From Penium margaritaceum (Eukaryota; Streptophyta; Zygnematophyceae; Desmidiales; Peniaceae): 64,000 bases of DNA. The stretch spans positions 124,001 through 188,000 of the forward strand of contig SZWC01000509.1 of assembly GCA_023375785.1 (NCBI GenBank), written 5' to 3'. Positions 11,844 through 22,910 of this stretch are shown one piece after another. Made by a program: the position numbers and the translations under genes. The notes under the pieces are model-generated. The model was given only the letters and a program-made list of their open reading frames with translations. It was not told where the DNA came from and ran no database searches. Positions within the stretch are counted from its first letter, which is position 1; every line of letters starts with the position of its first letter.

Positions 11844-12828
11844 TGTCATAAAATTACCCCCAGGTGGAGGCAGTTCCAATGTGGCCCCGACGGGTCTGCA
11901 CTTGGTGTCCACGGCTTTCTGTTTTGGTGTGGGTTTTGAGTCTAAGCATGAGCAATATGGTCACCTCACGCTATGTTTATGGGAGTGGAAGAGAGTTGTG
12001 AAACAGTCACTTTTGCGAAGGGAATAATGCAATTCTACATTTGTTTTAGAACATGGATACCATCAAAATATTTGTAGGGCTAGTCATGAGCTCTCCAACA
12101 CAAAACCGTGTATGATTCGGATCACTGTAGCTCCCGCTACCTCAGCCAAAGCGCGGCATCCCAAACCAGCCGCTCAGTTGGCAGCGCGCACCATATCGCC
12201 TTTCGAGGCGCACTCACACATCAAGGACCCATCAAAACGCCAATCCAGAGATGCATATGTTCCTATACGTAGTGACAGTGCCCCTCACCCCTTTGAGGGA
12301 TGTTTTGATGAGTTAATCATCAATTTTGGTGAAGGGGATTGATGTGGTTCAAAACCTGTTCGCGGAATTTTGACAAAGTTGTGAAGTTACAAACTGTATT
12401 ACTGAGTTTTGGACTCTGAGCCAGGATTTTGGCTAAGTCCCTCAGTAACAAACTACACTACTGAAATCCGGCAGATCATCCACCGGACGCCTCGGCAGCC
12501 TTCCGGACCAAAATCCCCAGATGGAATTTTGTTACTTGTTCCGGTCAATTATTCAACGGCGGTCGAACCGCGGCCGGCTCCCAGAGCCCCCACGCACATC
12601 CCAACTAGGGAAGCCCCTATCTCCCTCGTTACTTTTACGATTCCGGTGAAACAACTTCCACGAGATTCAGTGACTCGTCAAATTTCAGGAAACGTCCACC
12701 TTTTTAAGATCCAAGCAATCCTCGAGCCGCTAGATCCAACTACAAGAATGTTCCTCTCTCTGGCGGCTCGCCAGCGCCGGCGCCTCCTGGCGCTGCACTT
12801 GGGCATGCAGAGGGGCAAATCTTCAACA
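11844..12828 (-). repeat. Cop1 3' LTR
   Basis: 985 bp. On the minus strand it starts TGTTGAAGATTTGCC after an AAATGGGAAAA purine tract. It aligns over its whole length with 16881-17872. The right end at 12828 is fixed by that alignment. Frames at 12112-12342 and 12409-12987 are only chance frames within the LTR. Confidence 0.85.
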
Positions 12829-12849
12829 TTTTCCCATTTGGACCTGCCA

Positions 12850-13270
12850 TGTCCACTGATCCTGCTTCCTCTCACTCATCTTCCGCTGCACCCTCCAGCC
12901 CATCATAGCTGGTCATCCGAAGCCCATCCACACTCATTGTGTGCCGGTCCACGGGTCGCACTTTGGTCGAGCAATCTGCAAGCATGATGTGCGTGCTGTA
13001 GTGCTGCAGCAGCACCTGCCCCTTCTCAACCATGTCCTATGCATAGTGATAACACATGTTGATGTGCTTTTTCCTCTTGTGTTTCGTTGGGTTGTTGGCC
13101 AGCGAGATGGGGCCGGTCTTGTCCTCTTGCATCACCATAGGCTCCTGCTGCGGCACGCCCAGCTCCCTCAGCAACCTGCAAAGCCACACTACCTCCTTGG
13201 CCACCTCGGCCAGCGTGATTTACTGTGCTTCCACGGTAGAGGTGGTGATGCAATCATGTTTCCTGCTGCA
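12850..13270 (-). pseudogene. Cop1 RNase H remnant
   Basis: Minus-strand translation shows copia RNase H phrases: EVVWLCRLLRELGVPQQEP, GPISLANNPTKHKR, KHINMCYHYA and MLADCSTK. In the family this domain degrades the RNA template. It is broken. Confidence 0.7.
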
Positions 13271-13319
13271 CCACGAGACCGCTGCACCAGTGAGGAAGAA
13301 CACGTAGCTGGGAGGTATA

Positions 13320-13935
13320 GTTGATCGTTCCTATTTTATACACTGTATGATCTATGTATTACATACATATATATAGGAAGCTTCTAGGAGGTGTTCTTAC
13401 AGTTCAAAGATATGTGTTCACCAAATAATGTGTGTTATGGCAATACATTTTCAGCATATATAAATTAAGGGTTCTCTTTATTGTGACATTTGAATTCCAA
13501 TGTACCCATTATTCTTTACCTACCTGTTTGGAGGAGGGGGCAACATGGGAGCCAGAGATGCCCCCCTCCTCCCGAAAGGACAAAGTGTATTAGTGGAGTG
13601 TATCTGATATTTGTATCTCACGGACATGTGAAAAATACACTAAGTGTATCATACACTTAGTGTATTTTTCACATGTCCATGAGAAACACAGATCATAGAC
13701 ACTCCTCCAATACACTTTACCTGTTTGGAGGGGGGGGCAACATGGGAGTGGGAGATCCTCCCCCTCCTTCAAAAAGGACAAAGTGTATTAGGGGAGTGTA
13801 TATGATGTGTGTATCTCACAAACATGTGAAAAATACACTAAGTGTATTATACACTTACTGAATTTTTCACATGTTTGTGAGATACACAGATCATAGACAC
13901 TCCCTCAATACACGTTAGAGAGCTAGTCATGAGCT
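13320..13935. mobile_element. Insertion carrying two foldback MITE copies
   Basis: This AT-rich stretch separates Cop1 RT from RNase H. It holds two copies of a 197-bp unit (13524-13720 and 13721-13918), each with CTGTTTGGAGG...GGGGCAACATGGGAG followed by a long palindrome. The first palindrome has 27-nt perfect arms (13622-13648 and 13652-13678) around a TCA loop. The second has arms of about 39 nt (13808-13846 and 13850-13888) with a few mismatches around TTA. No coding capacity is present. Being nested, it is younger than Cop1. The exact outer ends are uncertain. Confidence 0.7.
13622..13678. repeat. Perfect 27-nt inverted repeat, 3-nt loop
   Basis: The left arm begins GGACATGTGAAAAATACACT and the right arm is its exact reverse complement ending CACATGTCC, with TCA between them. 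Transcribed from either strand it would form a very stable hairpin of microRNA-precursor size. Confidence 0.9.
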
Positions 13936-13967
13936 CTCAAACGCTCTCTAACACCCCACGCATGTCC

Positions 13968-14729
13968 TCAAGTGTATTTCCACATTTTCCACGCTGACCC
14001 CCCGCGCGTGCGCGCCCTCCGGTTCTGCGTGATGCTCATCCTGAGGTAGTACTCCAGCTCCCCCATGTCCGACATTTGGAATCTGCTTCTTAGCAGCTCT
14101 TTCAGCTGTTGTAGGCTTGGCAGATCCGTCAAGCACAAAATCAGGTCGTCCACATGAAGTACAATGATCTGATGGATATATTTGTCGCACCGCACATACA
14201 CGCTCTCATCCGACTCACAGCGCTTGAAGCCGAGTTGTGCCATGAAGCTGTCCATCTGTTGGTACCAGTATCTGGGTAATTGTTTAAGTCCATACAAGGA
14301 CTTCTGCAGCTTGCACACCTTGTCCTCTGGCGCCTCCACCCCCTCTGGCACCTCCATGTAGATCTCTTTGTCTATGATGTCGTTGAGAAAGGCCGTCTTT
14401 ACGTCCATTTGGTGGAGCTCCATATCCTTCGCGGCCGCCATTGCAATGATCACCCAGATGCTTGTGAACTTGGCAATGGGAGTGCATGTCTCATCTTTGT
14501 TCTTGCCCTTACGCTGTACGTATCCCTTAAAAACTAGCCACGCCTTGTATTTTTCAACCACACCTTCCTTTGTGAACTTGGTCTTAAAGACCCACTTTGA
14601 GCCGATGACCTTGGCATCTTTCGGCCTGTCAACGAGCTCCCACGTGTCATTTTCTGTGATGGGTACTAGCTCCAATTTGATGGCTGCATCCCATTGATCC
14701 CCTTTGGGTCCCGCAAGCGCCTCTTGCAC
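13968..14729 (-). pseudogene. Cop1 reverse transcriptase
   Basis: A long minus-strand frame with the classic copia RT blocks in order: WELVDRPKDAKVIGSKWVFK, KDMELHQMDVKTAFLNDII, CKLQKSLYGLKQLPRYWYQ, and the catalytic block IIVLHVDDLIL. The RT domain itself is largely readable. The element as a whole is broken. Confidence 0.85.
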
Positions 14730-14749
14730 AGTAGTCAGCTCCGTTGATG

Positions 14750-15355
14750 TAGCCTACACCATTGCGTACGCCTTGCACCCGAACACTTTGAGGTGTGCCA
14801 CACTTGCCTTGCACCCGCTCCAAACCTCTTGCGACATCTTCTTGCCACTCTTCCCCTTCAGCACTGCTATAGGAGTGAGGTTGATTGTGTAGCTCACGGT
14901 ATGTGAAGCTTCTTCCCAGAAGCTTTGCGGCAATTCCGCATCCACCAACATGGTATGTACCATGTTCAGCAACATCTGACTTGCCTGCTCCGCCATGCCA
15001 TTTCACTAAGGCAAATATGGTGTAGTTTGTTCCCATTTATGCCATGCTGCTTCATCCACCCGCTACAGCTCACATACTCTCCGCTGTTGTCATTGCGTAG
15101 CACTCTGACCTTCCACTCAGTCTGCCTCTCCATCTCGGTGACATACTCCTTCAGTCGGTGCAGGACCTCGCCTTTCCACTTCATGAAGTAGACGTAACTT
15201 TTTCTGCTGTAGTCATCTATGAAGGTGACAAAGTAACACGTGCCGCTATTTGACGCCGTCTTGAATGGTCCACACACATTGCTATGCACAACCTCCAGCA
15301 GATCTGAGATGCGATTCACATTTTTGTTGAACAGTTTGTGCCCTGCCTTGCCCAA
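14750..15355 (-). pseudogene. Cop1 integrase
   Basis: Minus-strand frames contain VVHSNVCGPFKTASNSGTCY, FVTFIDDYSRKSYVYFMKWK and RNDNSGEYVSC, the D,D(35)E core region of copia integrase, then AEQASQMLLNMVHTMLVDA and FWEEA further on. Integrase inserts the cDNA into the genome. It is broken. Confidence 0.8.
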
Positions 15356-15834
15356 AATACAAGGTTTGCATTTTTGTGCTTTGCTTCATCTGTCACCTCT
15401 TCCACACCGTCGATGACGAGGCCGTGTACCAGCTCCCACTTTGCCATCTCCCTCATGACTGCGGGTGAGGAATGCCCCAGTGGTCGGCGCCAGAGCTCTA
15501 GATCAGTGCCCCCTCCCTTGGCCAGGTTGATGGTGCGTTCCTGCAAGTCTGTTAAATCTGTCGCCGCGGTGATCACCTTGGTCCCCACGATGTAGAGGGC
15601 TCCCTCGCGCTTAGCCTCCAGCACAGGCTTGCCACTACCGTCCTTCCGCACGACTGACCCCTTTATAGTAAAGAGCACCTCGTACCCCTTGTCCTTGAAG
15701 CAACTGACATTTAAAATGTCAGCCAAGTCAGGTACGTGTTGCACGCCCTTAATGACCCGCTCCACCCTTCCCAGTAACCACCACCATCTCCACGTCCACA
15801 TCTCCTTGGCCAGCCGCCGGGTCGGCTTTGTCAT
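15316..15834 (-). pseudogene. Cop1 protease end and pre-integrase region
   Basis: The minus-strand frame contains VQHVPDLADILNVSCF, resembling the protease-to-pre-integrase stretch V-P-x-L-x-x-N-L-L-S, and DLELWRRPLGHSSPAVMREM, the LWHRRLGH-like histidine segment of the GAG-pre-integrase domain. It is part of a broken polyprotein. Confidence 0.7.
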
Positions 15835-15925
15835 TTGTCACCACCATGGATTTGCTGGACTTGGTGTAGTTGACGAACCTGACCTTCTCGACCTGGGTAT
15901 GCTCCTCTGCTCCGGAGTCAAGGCA

Positions 15926-16850
15926 TCACCGGTTGGCCTTCTTGCGGTAGTGGTTTTGAGTGTCGTTGAGAAGCGACTTCTTGCCTTTGGCATCCTTGCC
16001 GCTGGCCTTAGCCTCCTCGGTGCACTCACGGGCCCAGTGGCCCTCCTTGCCGTAGTTACGGCACGTACCCTTCTTGGCACCCTTCTTGTCGCTGCCATGT
16101 CGGCCACCTCCCTTGCCCCCGCTTCTGCCAGCATGTGTTTTGGTGATGAGGGCCGATGAGGAAGATGAGGACTCTCTGTAGCTCTGTCTGTGCGCCTTGT
16201 TGCGGATGCATTCTACGACCACGCCATAAATGAGCTTGTCCTCTGTCCATCCTCCCAAGATGGTGATGAGAGAGCTCCAACTGTCAAGAAGGGCCATGAG
16301 GTGCGTCATCACCTGCAGCTACGTGTCGATCTTCCACCCCACATTGTTGCACTGTGAGGCGAGCGACTCGATCTACTGCATGGCGGTGATGACATCATCT
16401 CCCTCCTCGATTCTCGCCGTCAAGATTCGCTCCATTGCAAAGATTTTGTTCGCCAACGACTTGGATTGATGGATGACACATAGTTTTTGCCAAGTCTCAG
16501 TTGCCAACTTGCAGCCCTAGAAGTAGTCCCACTGCAACTCAGCCGTACTAGACACCAGCAGCATGATCACCTCCGTGTTCTTCTTTGCAAAGGCCTCCTT
16601 CTGCACTTCTGTCATCGTCGCTTTGTCAAGGACTTCTGTTCCCTTCATGACCTCCAGCATCCCCTTATACACGAGGTGCAGTTTGACATGCCACCTCCAT
16701 AGTCCATACGCAGGGCCACCTGCATACTTCCGGATGGGTTGCGTCTCCTTCTACGCCATTTGTGCAGTCTTCCACTCCGCGACCTTAGATTTTGACAACG
16801 ATGTCCTCCGATGACAATCACGTCCGTAGCGAAATCCATGATTGATTCCT
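15926..16850 (-). pseudogene. Cop1 gag with zinc knuckle
   Basis: The frame 15926-16312 has LLDSWSSLITILGGWTEDK, a copia Gag signature, a basic RSGGKGGGRHGSDKKGAKKG segment, and a knuckle-like CRNYGKEGHWAREC. The N-terminal half lies up to about 16850. It would package element RNA. It is broken. Confidence 0.75.
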
Positions 16851-16865
16851 ACACCGGTCAGCGCA

Positions 16866-16880
16866 GTGGGCCCATAACCC
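16866..16880 (-). promoter_or_regulatory. Cop1 primer-binding site of half-tRNA type
   Basis: Directly after the 5' LTR the minus strand reads GGGTTATGGGCCCAC. That is the complement of the anticodon stem-loop of plant initiator tRNA-Met (GUGGGCCCAUAACCC), not of its 3' end. Priming from a cleaved half of initiator tRNA-Met is known for Drosophila copia and yeast Ty5. Confidence 0.8.
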
Positions 16881-17872
16881 TTGATCAAAAAACGACCCCT
16901 GGGTGGAGGCACTTCCAACGTCGCCTCAATGGGTCTGCACTTGGTGTCCATGGCTTTCTGTTTTGGTGTGGAATCTGAGTCTAAGCATGAGTTTTCTGGT
17001 CCCCTCACACTATGTTTGTGGGAGTGGAAGGAAGTTGTGATACAATCACGTTTGCGAAGGGAATAACGCGATTTTGCATTAGTTTTAGAACATGGGCATC
17101 TTCTAAACATTTGTAGAGCTAGTCACGAGCTCTCTAACGCACCAAACCGTGCACGATTGGGATCCCCGTAGCTCCCACTACGTCAGCCGAAGCGTGGCAC
17201 CCCAAACAAGCCGCTTAGTCGGCGGCGCGCACCACGTCACCCGCCGAGGCGCCCTCAAACATCAAAGACCCATCAAAATGACATTCCGGAGGCACAGATG
17301 TTCCTCCATGTAGTGTTAGTTTCCCTCACGCCTTTGGGGTCTGTTTCGATGAGTTAATCATCGAGTTTGGTGATGGGGAATGATGTGGTTTGAAACATTT
17401 TCGCAGACCTGCAGTCGGAAGTTGAAGTTACCGAGTAACAAACTTTACTTTTTGAGTTTCGGACTCCAAGCCAAGATTTTGGCTAAGTCCTTCAGTAACA
17501 AGCTGCACTACTGACATCCGGCAAATCATCCACCGGACGCCTCGGCAGCCTTCCGGAGAAAAATTCCTAGATGGAATTTTGTCACTCGTTCTGGTCAATT
17601 ATTCACCGGCAGTCGAACCGCGGTCAGCTCCCAGAGCCATTACGCACACCCCAACTTTGGAAGCTCGTATCTCCCTTGTGACTTGTACGATTCTAGTGAA
17701 ACAACTTCCTCCGGATTCAGTGACTTTTCAACTTTCAGGGGCAATCCTCCATTTCACTATACGAGCAATCCTTGAGCTGCTAGATCCAACTGCAAGGATT
17801 TTCCTCCCTCTGGAGGCTCTCAGGTGCCTCCTAGCACTACACTTGGGCATGCAGAGGGGCAAATCTTCAACA
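16881..17872 (-). repeat. Cop1 5' LTR
   Basis: 992 bp. It starts TGTTGAAGATTTGCC on the minus strand at 17872 and ends next to the priming site at 16881. It pairs with 11844-12828. Confidence 0.85.
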
Positions 17873-18640
17873 AGCAGCACTAGTAATAAGCAGTATCATG
17901 GACAGCAGATCGCATTAGTAGCAGCAGCCTCTGTAGTAGCTACAGCCGCTAGAGCAGTAGTGCATATCAGCAGTTGTAGCAGCACAATAGTAACAGTAGG
18001 AAATTAGCATCGAAGCACTAGTAGCAGAGTGCAACAGTGAGTAGAAAAAGTAATAGCAGCAACAGCGCGTAGTACCAACACAATAGAAGTAGCATAGAAG
18101 CTACTGTAGCATGGTGGTGCTGTGATTGCTGTGAGCTGTCCAGTTGGTGTAGTAGCACGGCAACACGGTTGCAGCACCTATAGTAGCAACACCATTGGTA
18201 GTATCCATAGTAGCCGCAACAGCCGCAGTAGCAGCAACCTTGATCTCAAAAGGGACAGAGTTCCTAGTTGAGTGGGAGCATTCAAGCATTTTACGAGCAG
18301 CAAGAGGATGCTAGAGCTGTCATTTTCATGGCAGAGATGACCATTGCTAGAGCCAGAGAGGCATTGACAACTACACGTACAAAGACTTCTGTTGCATTAC
18401 ACGCGCAATCACAGGCCAGCACCACCACCTCATCCATATGCAGCTCAGCTTCGTCTTCCTCCTCTACACAGCAAGTAGCATGCATTCCTCCATTGCTGGA
18501 CTTATCCCTCACTCCAGGAGCAGACCATACTATATCATGTGTGTGCACAACCACACACCACCACCACCATCACCCTTGGGATGTTTGGCAGTCTCTCGTC
18601 GTCGGACTTCGTGATTGCTAGGGTTTTGCTTGTGCATGAG
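17873..18640. repeat. AGC/AGT-rich low-complexity stretch, no gene seen
   Basis: From 17873 to about 18240 the sequence is an imperfect run of AGCAGC/AGTAGC/ACAGC trinucleotide-like words. The rest (18240-18640) has short frames with poly-Thr, poly-Ser and a CACCACCACCACCATCACC tract but no recognised domain. Confidence 0.5.
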
Positions 18641-19052
18641 TAAGTCCGAGATAGGCCATCACTTCCACCTCCTATTCGTCTCCGACACTATCACATGCAA
18701 AGCTTTTATGCGTAGGGGAGGACATTCACTCTCACAACAGCGATTGTTTCTGGCTTCATCAGCCCAGGGGGAGCTTTATGTGGTCTTCGAGCCGACTTGT
18801 TGAAATGTGGCTACTATGTTCTTGCGACCAGATCAGCAGTTGCAATTTCATGGATGGATGGTTGTTTGTGTCGGTGGGATTTATTCGGTGGTCAAGACCC
18901 CAGCACTCATTGGTCTGTACCAATGCACCGGGAGACCCCTGATACGTGTTTGGTGTGAATTGCATTTGATTGCAGGTTTCCAGTGCTCAGTGATCTAGCC
19001 TAGTGGTGTTGAAGTCCATGTTCCCAAGATCCTCTTATCGAGGGGGCGGGGA
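18641..19052 (+). other. Unassigned stretch ending in a polypurine-tract-like motif
   Basis: No gene is recognised. At 19040-19052 GAGGGGGCGGGGA is followed by TGTGTACC, which looks like the 3' purine tract and LTR start of a plus-strand LTR element. Nothing upstream could be tied to it, so this may be the last trace of an otherwise lost element. Confidence 0.3.
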
Positions 19053-19742
19053 TGTGTACCTTGTCAACTAGTACCTTGTTGAGAGCTCCTTCATCCTAGG
19101 TATATTAGTGTGAGTGCTTTGAGCTTCTCTAAGTGGTAGATAGGGTTGATGAAATTAGAATGCTTATTGCTTAGGTGAGAGGAAGAAGCAGAAACTGCAA
19201 GGGTTCACCCAATGTCATGCGTTCAAGCATCCAAGTTGCAACAAGGTGGAGAAGAAGGAGAACAAAGAGTGAAACCAGCCTAAGTGCTGGACCCCTGCCA
19301 GCGCAAGGGGGGCCTGGCCAGCAAATTGCGACTTCAACACGAATAGCACTGATGGCGCAATTTTGCACTGACCAAGGGTGAAACCGCGCATGGGGCACAG
19401 TTTTGCACAGGCCAACACAAAACTGCACACCATGCCACACGGCACAAGCCCGGCAAAGTCACAAGTTCAGCACAACTTCTATGGAGCAATAGCATCAGGT
19501 ATAGCCCGGAATGTCACGAGTTCAGCAAAAATAACAGACTGGCAACTGCTGCTGAGCAAATTGGTCTCGCTGAGTACGAAAGCAGTTTCGTGCCTTCCCT
19601 GGGTAGCCACTGCAACCCGGATGTAACTCGAGCCACATCAGCTTCCCCAGACATTGGAATCCGCAACCACTTTAGGGTCCTGCACGTGGATGGACATGAG
19701 CCGAGGGGACACCGTAAGCTGTGAATGATGCACACAACAACA
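19053..19742 (-). repeat. Cop2 3' LTR candidate
   Basis: On the minus strand, TGTTGTTGTGTGCATC follows the purine tract CATGGGGGAG exactly as the Cop5 LTR does. The left end is not fixed because no second LTR is present; the limit given is arbitrary. Confidence 0.45.
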
Positions 19743-19949
19743 CTCCCCCATGACTGGAGAGCAATACACATCCATACCCATGCAGGCACTGACGTTATAT
19801 AAGGGGAAAATGTGCACAGATGTTGCAGGGGGTAGGGGGATCACACAGCAGCTGGTCAATGAAGTGTCAACCTGCATCAAGAAAAGGACAGAGTCCCACA
19901 GAGCATGTGGCAGCATGAAACTTCGAGCGGCCTAGTGCCTTGGTCAAGA

Positions 19950-20215
19950 AGTCAACTAGCTACACTTCAGTGCCCACATGCACGACCCGGACCTCAACAC
20001 GGTAGACCAGATCACACACGAAGTGATATTCAATGTTTATGTATTTCGTGCGACCATGGAACACACATGAGTTCTTGGCGATGGCCCCTGCCCTCATGTT
20101 GTTGCACCGCAGCACCACAGGAGGCACTGGCTGGCAAATTTCACGAACTAGACATACAAGCCAGAAGCTCTCTGCAGCCCCAGCACCCAGAGTAACATAT
20201 TCTACCTCGGCAACG
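19950..20215 (-). pseudogene. Cop2 RNase H remnant
   Basis: Minus-strand translation includes AEVEYVTLGAGAAESFWLV, FHGRTKYINIEYHFVCDLV and VRVVHVGTEV, typical copia RNase H segments. It is broken. Confidence 0.7.
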
Positions 20216-20454
20216 CTGCGTGCAATTCAGCCCTGCTTGCCACTATCCCAGGCCACAGCAGTACCGCCAATGAGGAATATATAGCCGGTCCGGCTGCTAT
20301 CGTCAGGACTCCAGGCCCAATCACTGTCAGTGCACCCATCGAGCACGAGGGACACCTGCCCTCAATAGCAGAGCCCGAATGGTGCGGTAGACAGGACATA
20401 ATGCACACACCAAATTGCTGCTTCCAATGTCCGCTGGCATGGGGCCTTGGAGAA

Positions 20455-21500
20455 CTAAGCAATCAGGTTGACAATGAAGGCAATGTCAGGCCGTGTCGTA
20501 GTGGCCTGGTACATAAGCGAGCTGATGACTCGCAGGTAAAGGGTCACGTTGACTGGCTCCCCCAGGGCGGCAAGATCATCCACCTTCATGGCATCCTGCC
20601 CCTTTGGTTTCATGGGAGTTGAGGCGGTGCGGATTGAGGCGAGAATATCAACAAAGCTCTTCCCCACAATCTGGGCATACCATGCCTGATGAACACGAGT
20701 ATCTGTCGCGCGCAGTCCCGCACAATCTCCCTCCCTAGAAAGACGGCAGCCTCTTCAAGGTCCTTCATCTCATAGGCTGGGTGGAGCACGGCCTTGGCCT
20801 CATTGACTGCCTCCAGGTCAGGTGATGCAATCAGCAGATCGTCCACGTAGACCAGGATCGCAGTGAGAGGTGCAGAAGAATATGAAAGGAACAGTGATGG
20901 ATCAGCGTCTCTCTGGACATAGCCAGTGCATCTCAGTGTACTGGTGATCTCCTTGTTCCAGCAGCGTGGCGACTGCCTCAGGTCATACAAGGCCTATGAC
21001 AATCGTTACACATGACCAGTGCCATCCTCAAACCCAGGAGGTTGAACCATATAGATCTCCTCCGCAAGTGTGTCGTACAAGAACGTGTTGACTTCCATCT
21101 GGTGAATATCCCAGTCATACTGGGCCACCTGGCTCAACAGAATGAGTTCCGTCATCATCCGGCCCACAAGGGCAAATGCCTCGGTGTAGTCTACAACTTC
21201 GACCTAAGACAACCCTTTTTCCATCATGCGGGGTTTGAAGCGTTCCACCAAGCCCTCCGGCTTGAGCTTCTTGAGCATGACCCACTTGGCCTTGATGGCC
21301 TTGCAGTCCTGTGGCAAGTCAACCAGTTCAAAGACACTATGTTCTTGGATGGCGGCAAGGTCGATATGGCAAGCAACATGCCAGAACTCGGCATCAGGCA
21401 TGGCCAGGGCCTCAATCAGTGTGTTGGGGACTAGAGACCCGGAGGGTGTACTGCATGTGGCCAGGGCATACGCTACTAAGGGTAGGCCGACAGTGACCAT
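20455..21500 (-). pseudogene. Cop2 reverse transcriptase
   Basis: The frame 21204-21500 carries the RT opening (FELVDLPQDCKAIKAKWV). The frame 20610-20990 carries MYDLRQSPRCWNKEI and the catalytic block AILVYVDDLLIASPD followed by YEMKDLEEAAVFLGREIVRD. The frame 20455-20667 carries the end (ARQ-to-DDLAALGEPVNVTLYLRVIS). It is a broken copia pol. Confidence 0.8.
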
Positions 21501-21503
21501 GGA

Positions 21504-22230
21504 CTATGCGGCATCGTGGGCAAGCAAGCGTTTGTGGGCGAGTAGATCCATGCCTGTGGCGTATCCGAGGTGGACCTCAACGAGACCTTGTACACTTAAG
21601 CCAAGGACCTTTGTGCCCAGGTTACCGCTACTGACACTACGGGTAGGACTAGAGTAAAAGCGCCCACCAGGTACTGGGGTGTATGGGTCAGAAGAGGCAG
21701 GGGCTGATGTAGGGTGCGAATAGGGCACGACGGTTGGCTCAGGTTGCGCAACGGATGTGACAGCAGGGGTTGGTTTAGGCTCATGCTCAGGCTCGGACTC
21801 AGGCATAGGCTGATACTCAGGCGCAGGCTCAGGCTTAGACGCAGGCTCAGGCTCGGGCGTAGGCTCGGTGGATGTAGGGGAACCCGCTCCAAGGGACGCA
21901 GGCGTGGATGCACCTGATGCTTTAGGGATAGCTGTGCAGTCACGCACATGGGACAGAAGGTGTACCGGTGAAGGAGTGACAGTACTGGCCGGGGGCACTG
22001 GGTCAACCGTGACAAGAACACCCCTCGCACAACACGATTGAGCACAACCATGAGCACGAGAAGCGTAGAGCGCGTGGATGCGGGCAAGGTCATGGAAGGT
22101 GAGAGGCTCAAAGAAGAGAGACTCACGGGACTCCACACCGTGCCACCGAGTGGGGTACCAAAACCACCAAGCCTTCGACCGTAGGGCCACACCAACAAAG
22201 ACATAGAAAGCGACCCCGCGAGTTGAGATT
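21504..22230 (-). pseudogene. Cop2 integrase-RT linker, low complexity
   Basis: The minus-strand frame 21504-22268 has a run of Pro-Glu dipeptides (PTPEPEPASKPEPAPE and onward) and Ser/Pro-rich sequence. The equivalent linker of Cop5 (36417-36671) is also Ser/Pro-rich. The frame stays open for 254 codons, largely through composition. Confidence 0.5.
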
Positions 22231-22239
22231 GCTCCCTTA

Positions 22240-22880
22240 CTACTCTGGCATGAACCAAACACAGGCAAGGGAGCCCCAGACTCGGGCCAGGCATAGGTCT
22301 ACGCGGTGGTCATACCACAACTCGTATGGCGTACGGTTACTGGATAGGGGGCTATGAGGAATCCGATTCCAGAACCAGGTCATGTAGGCCATGCTTAAAA
22401 AGGAAAATACCTCAAGCATGTTTTTGTCCACACGCATGGAGCGGACCGCATCCCCCATGGTGCGGTTCCAGCACTCGGAGACCCCATTGTGTTCAGGGTA
22501 GAAGGGACAGATAGGTTGTGAAAGACTACCTACTCTGTGAACCAGCACACGAGGTCCCCCATACATTCACCATAGTAGTCCAAGCGCAAGGTGTGGAGGG
22601 ACTGGTGAGACTGTTGCTCCACCATTACCAGCGAGAGGCACACAGCCACAGCACCATCGCTCTTATGGCGTAGACTCTAGACCTAACGCATGCGTGTGAA
22701 GTCGCCTGTAAGCGTCAGGACATAGTGCCCTCGGTCCTCCTAGAACTCTATGGGTGATGGGCCCATGGGTCAGAGTGGATGAGCTCCTGGGGCCAAATCA
22801 ACCGAGAGGTGGACCTGGGGTAGGAGGACTGGTGCATATTGCCTTTGGCATAAAACAGACAATTCATCGTGAACGGTGTC
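22240..22880 (-). pseudogene. Cop2 integrase
   Basis: The minus-strand frame contains FYPEHNGVSECWNRTMGDAV (the Y-x-P-E/Q-x-N-G-V-x-E integrase block), MTWFWNRIPHSPL and TPYELWYDHRVDL followed by VWGSLACV. Upstream remnants to about 22880 include a GAG-pre-integrase-like stretch. It is broken. Confidence 0.75.
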
Positions 22881-22910
22881 AATGCGCTGGATAGCAACGG
22901 GTCCCGACAT

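Larger units (their letters stand above)
11844..17872 (-). mobile_element. Cop1: Ty1/copia LTR retrotransposon, near full length
   Basis: Minus-strand order from the right: 5' LTR 16881-17872, priming site 16866-16880, gag about 16850-15926, protease/pre-integrase 15834-15316, integrase 15355-14750, RT 14729-13968, RNase H 13270-12850, 3' LTR 11844-12828. INT before RT defines copia. Flanking 5-mers are AGAAG (left) and AGCAG (right), a 4-of-5 target duplication. By eye the LTRs are roughly 85% alike, so it is old. It is broken, with many breaks, and a MITE pair (about 13320-13935) sits between its RT and RNase H. Confidence 0.88.
19053..22910 (-). mobile_element. Cop2: Ty1/copia remnant
   Basis: On the minus strand integrase (about 22880-22240) is followed by a Pro/Glu-rich linker (22230-21504), RT (21500-20455), RNase H (about 20215-19950), a purine tract CATGGGGGAG and a candidate 3' LTR from 19742 downward. 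The 5' end, with gag, protease and 5' LTR, was not found. RT and linker style and the identical purine tract resemble Cop5, suggesting the same lineage. It is broken, with many breaks. Confidence 0.75.

Noticed and set aside
12409-12987. 192-codon plus-strand frame
   Set aside because: It crosses the boundary of the Cop1 3' LTR and runs antisense to RNase H. The Cop1 5' LTR holds a similar frame at 17579-18007, so this is LTR sequence and not a gene.
13622-13888. Bacterial-type terminators
   Set aside because: The long AT-rich palindromes belong to MITE units in a eukaryotic genome.
21596-22294. Second minus-strand frame with Leu/Ser repeats
   Set aside because: Out-of-frame reading of the Pro/Glu-repeat linker of Cop2.
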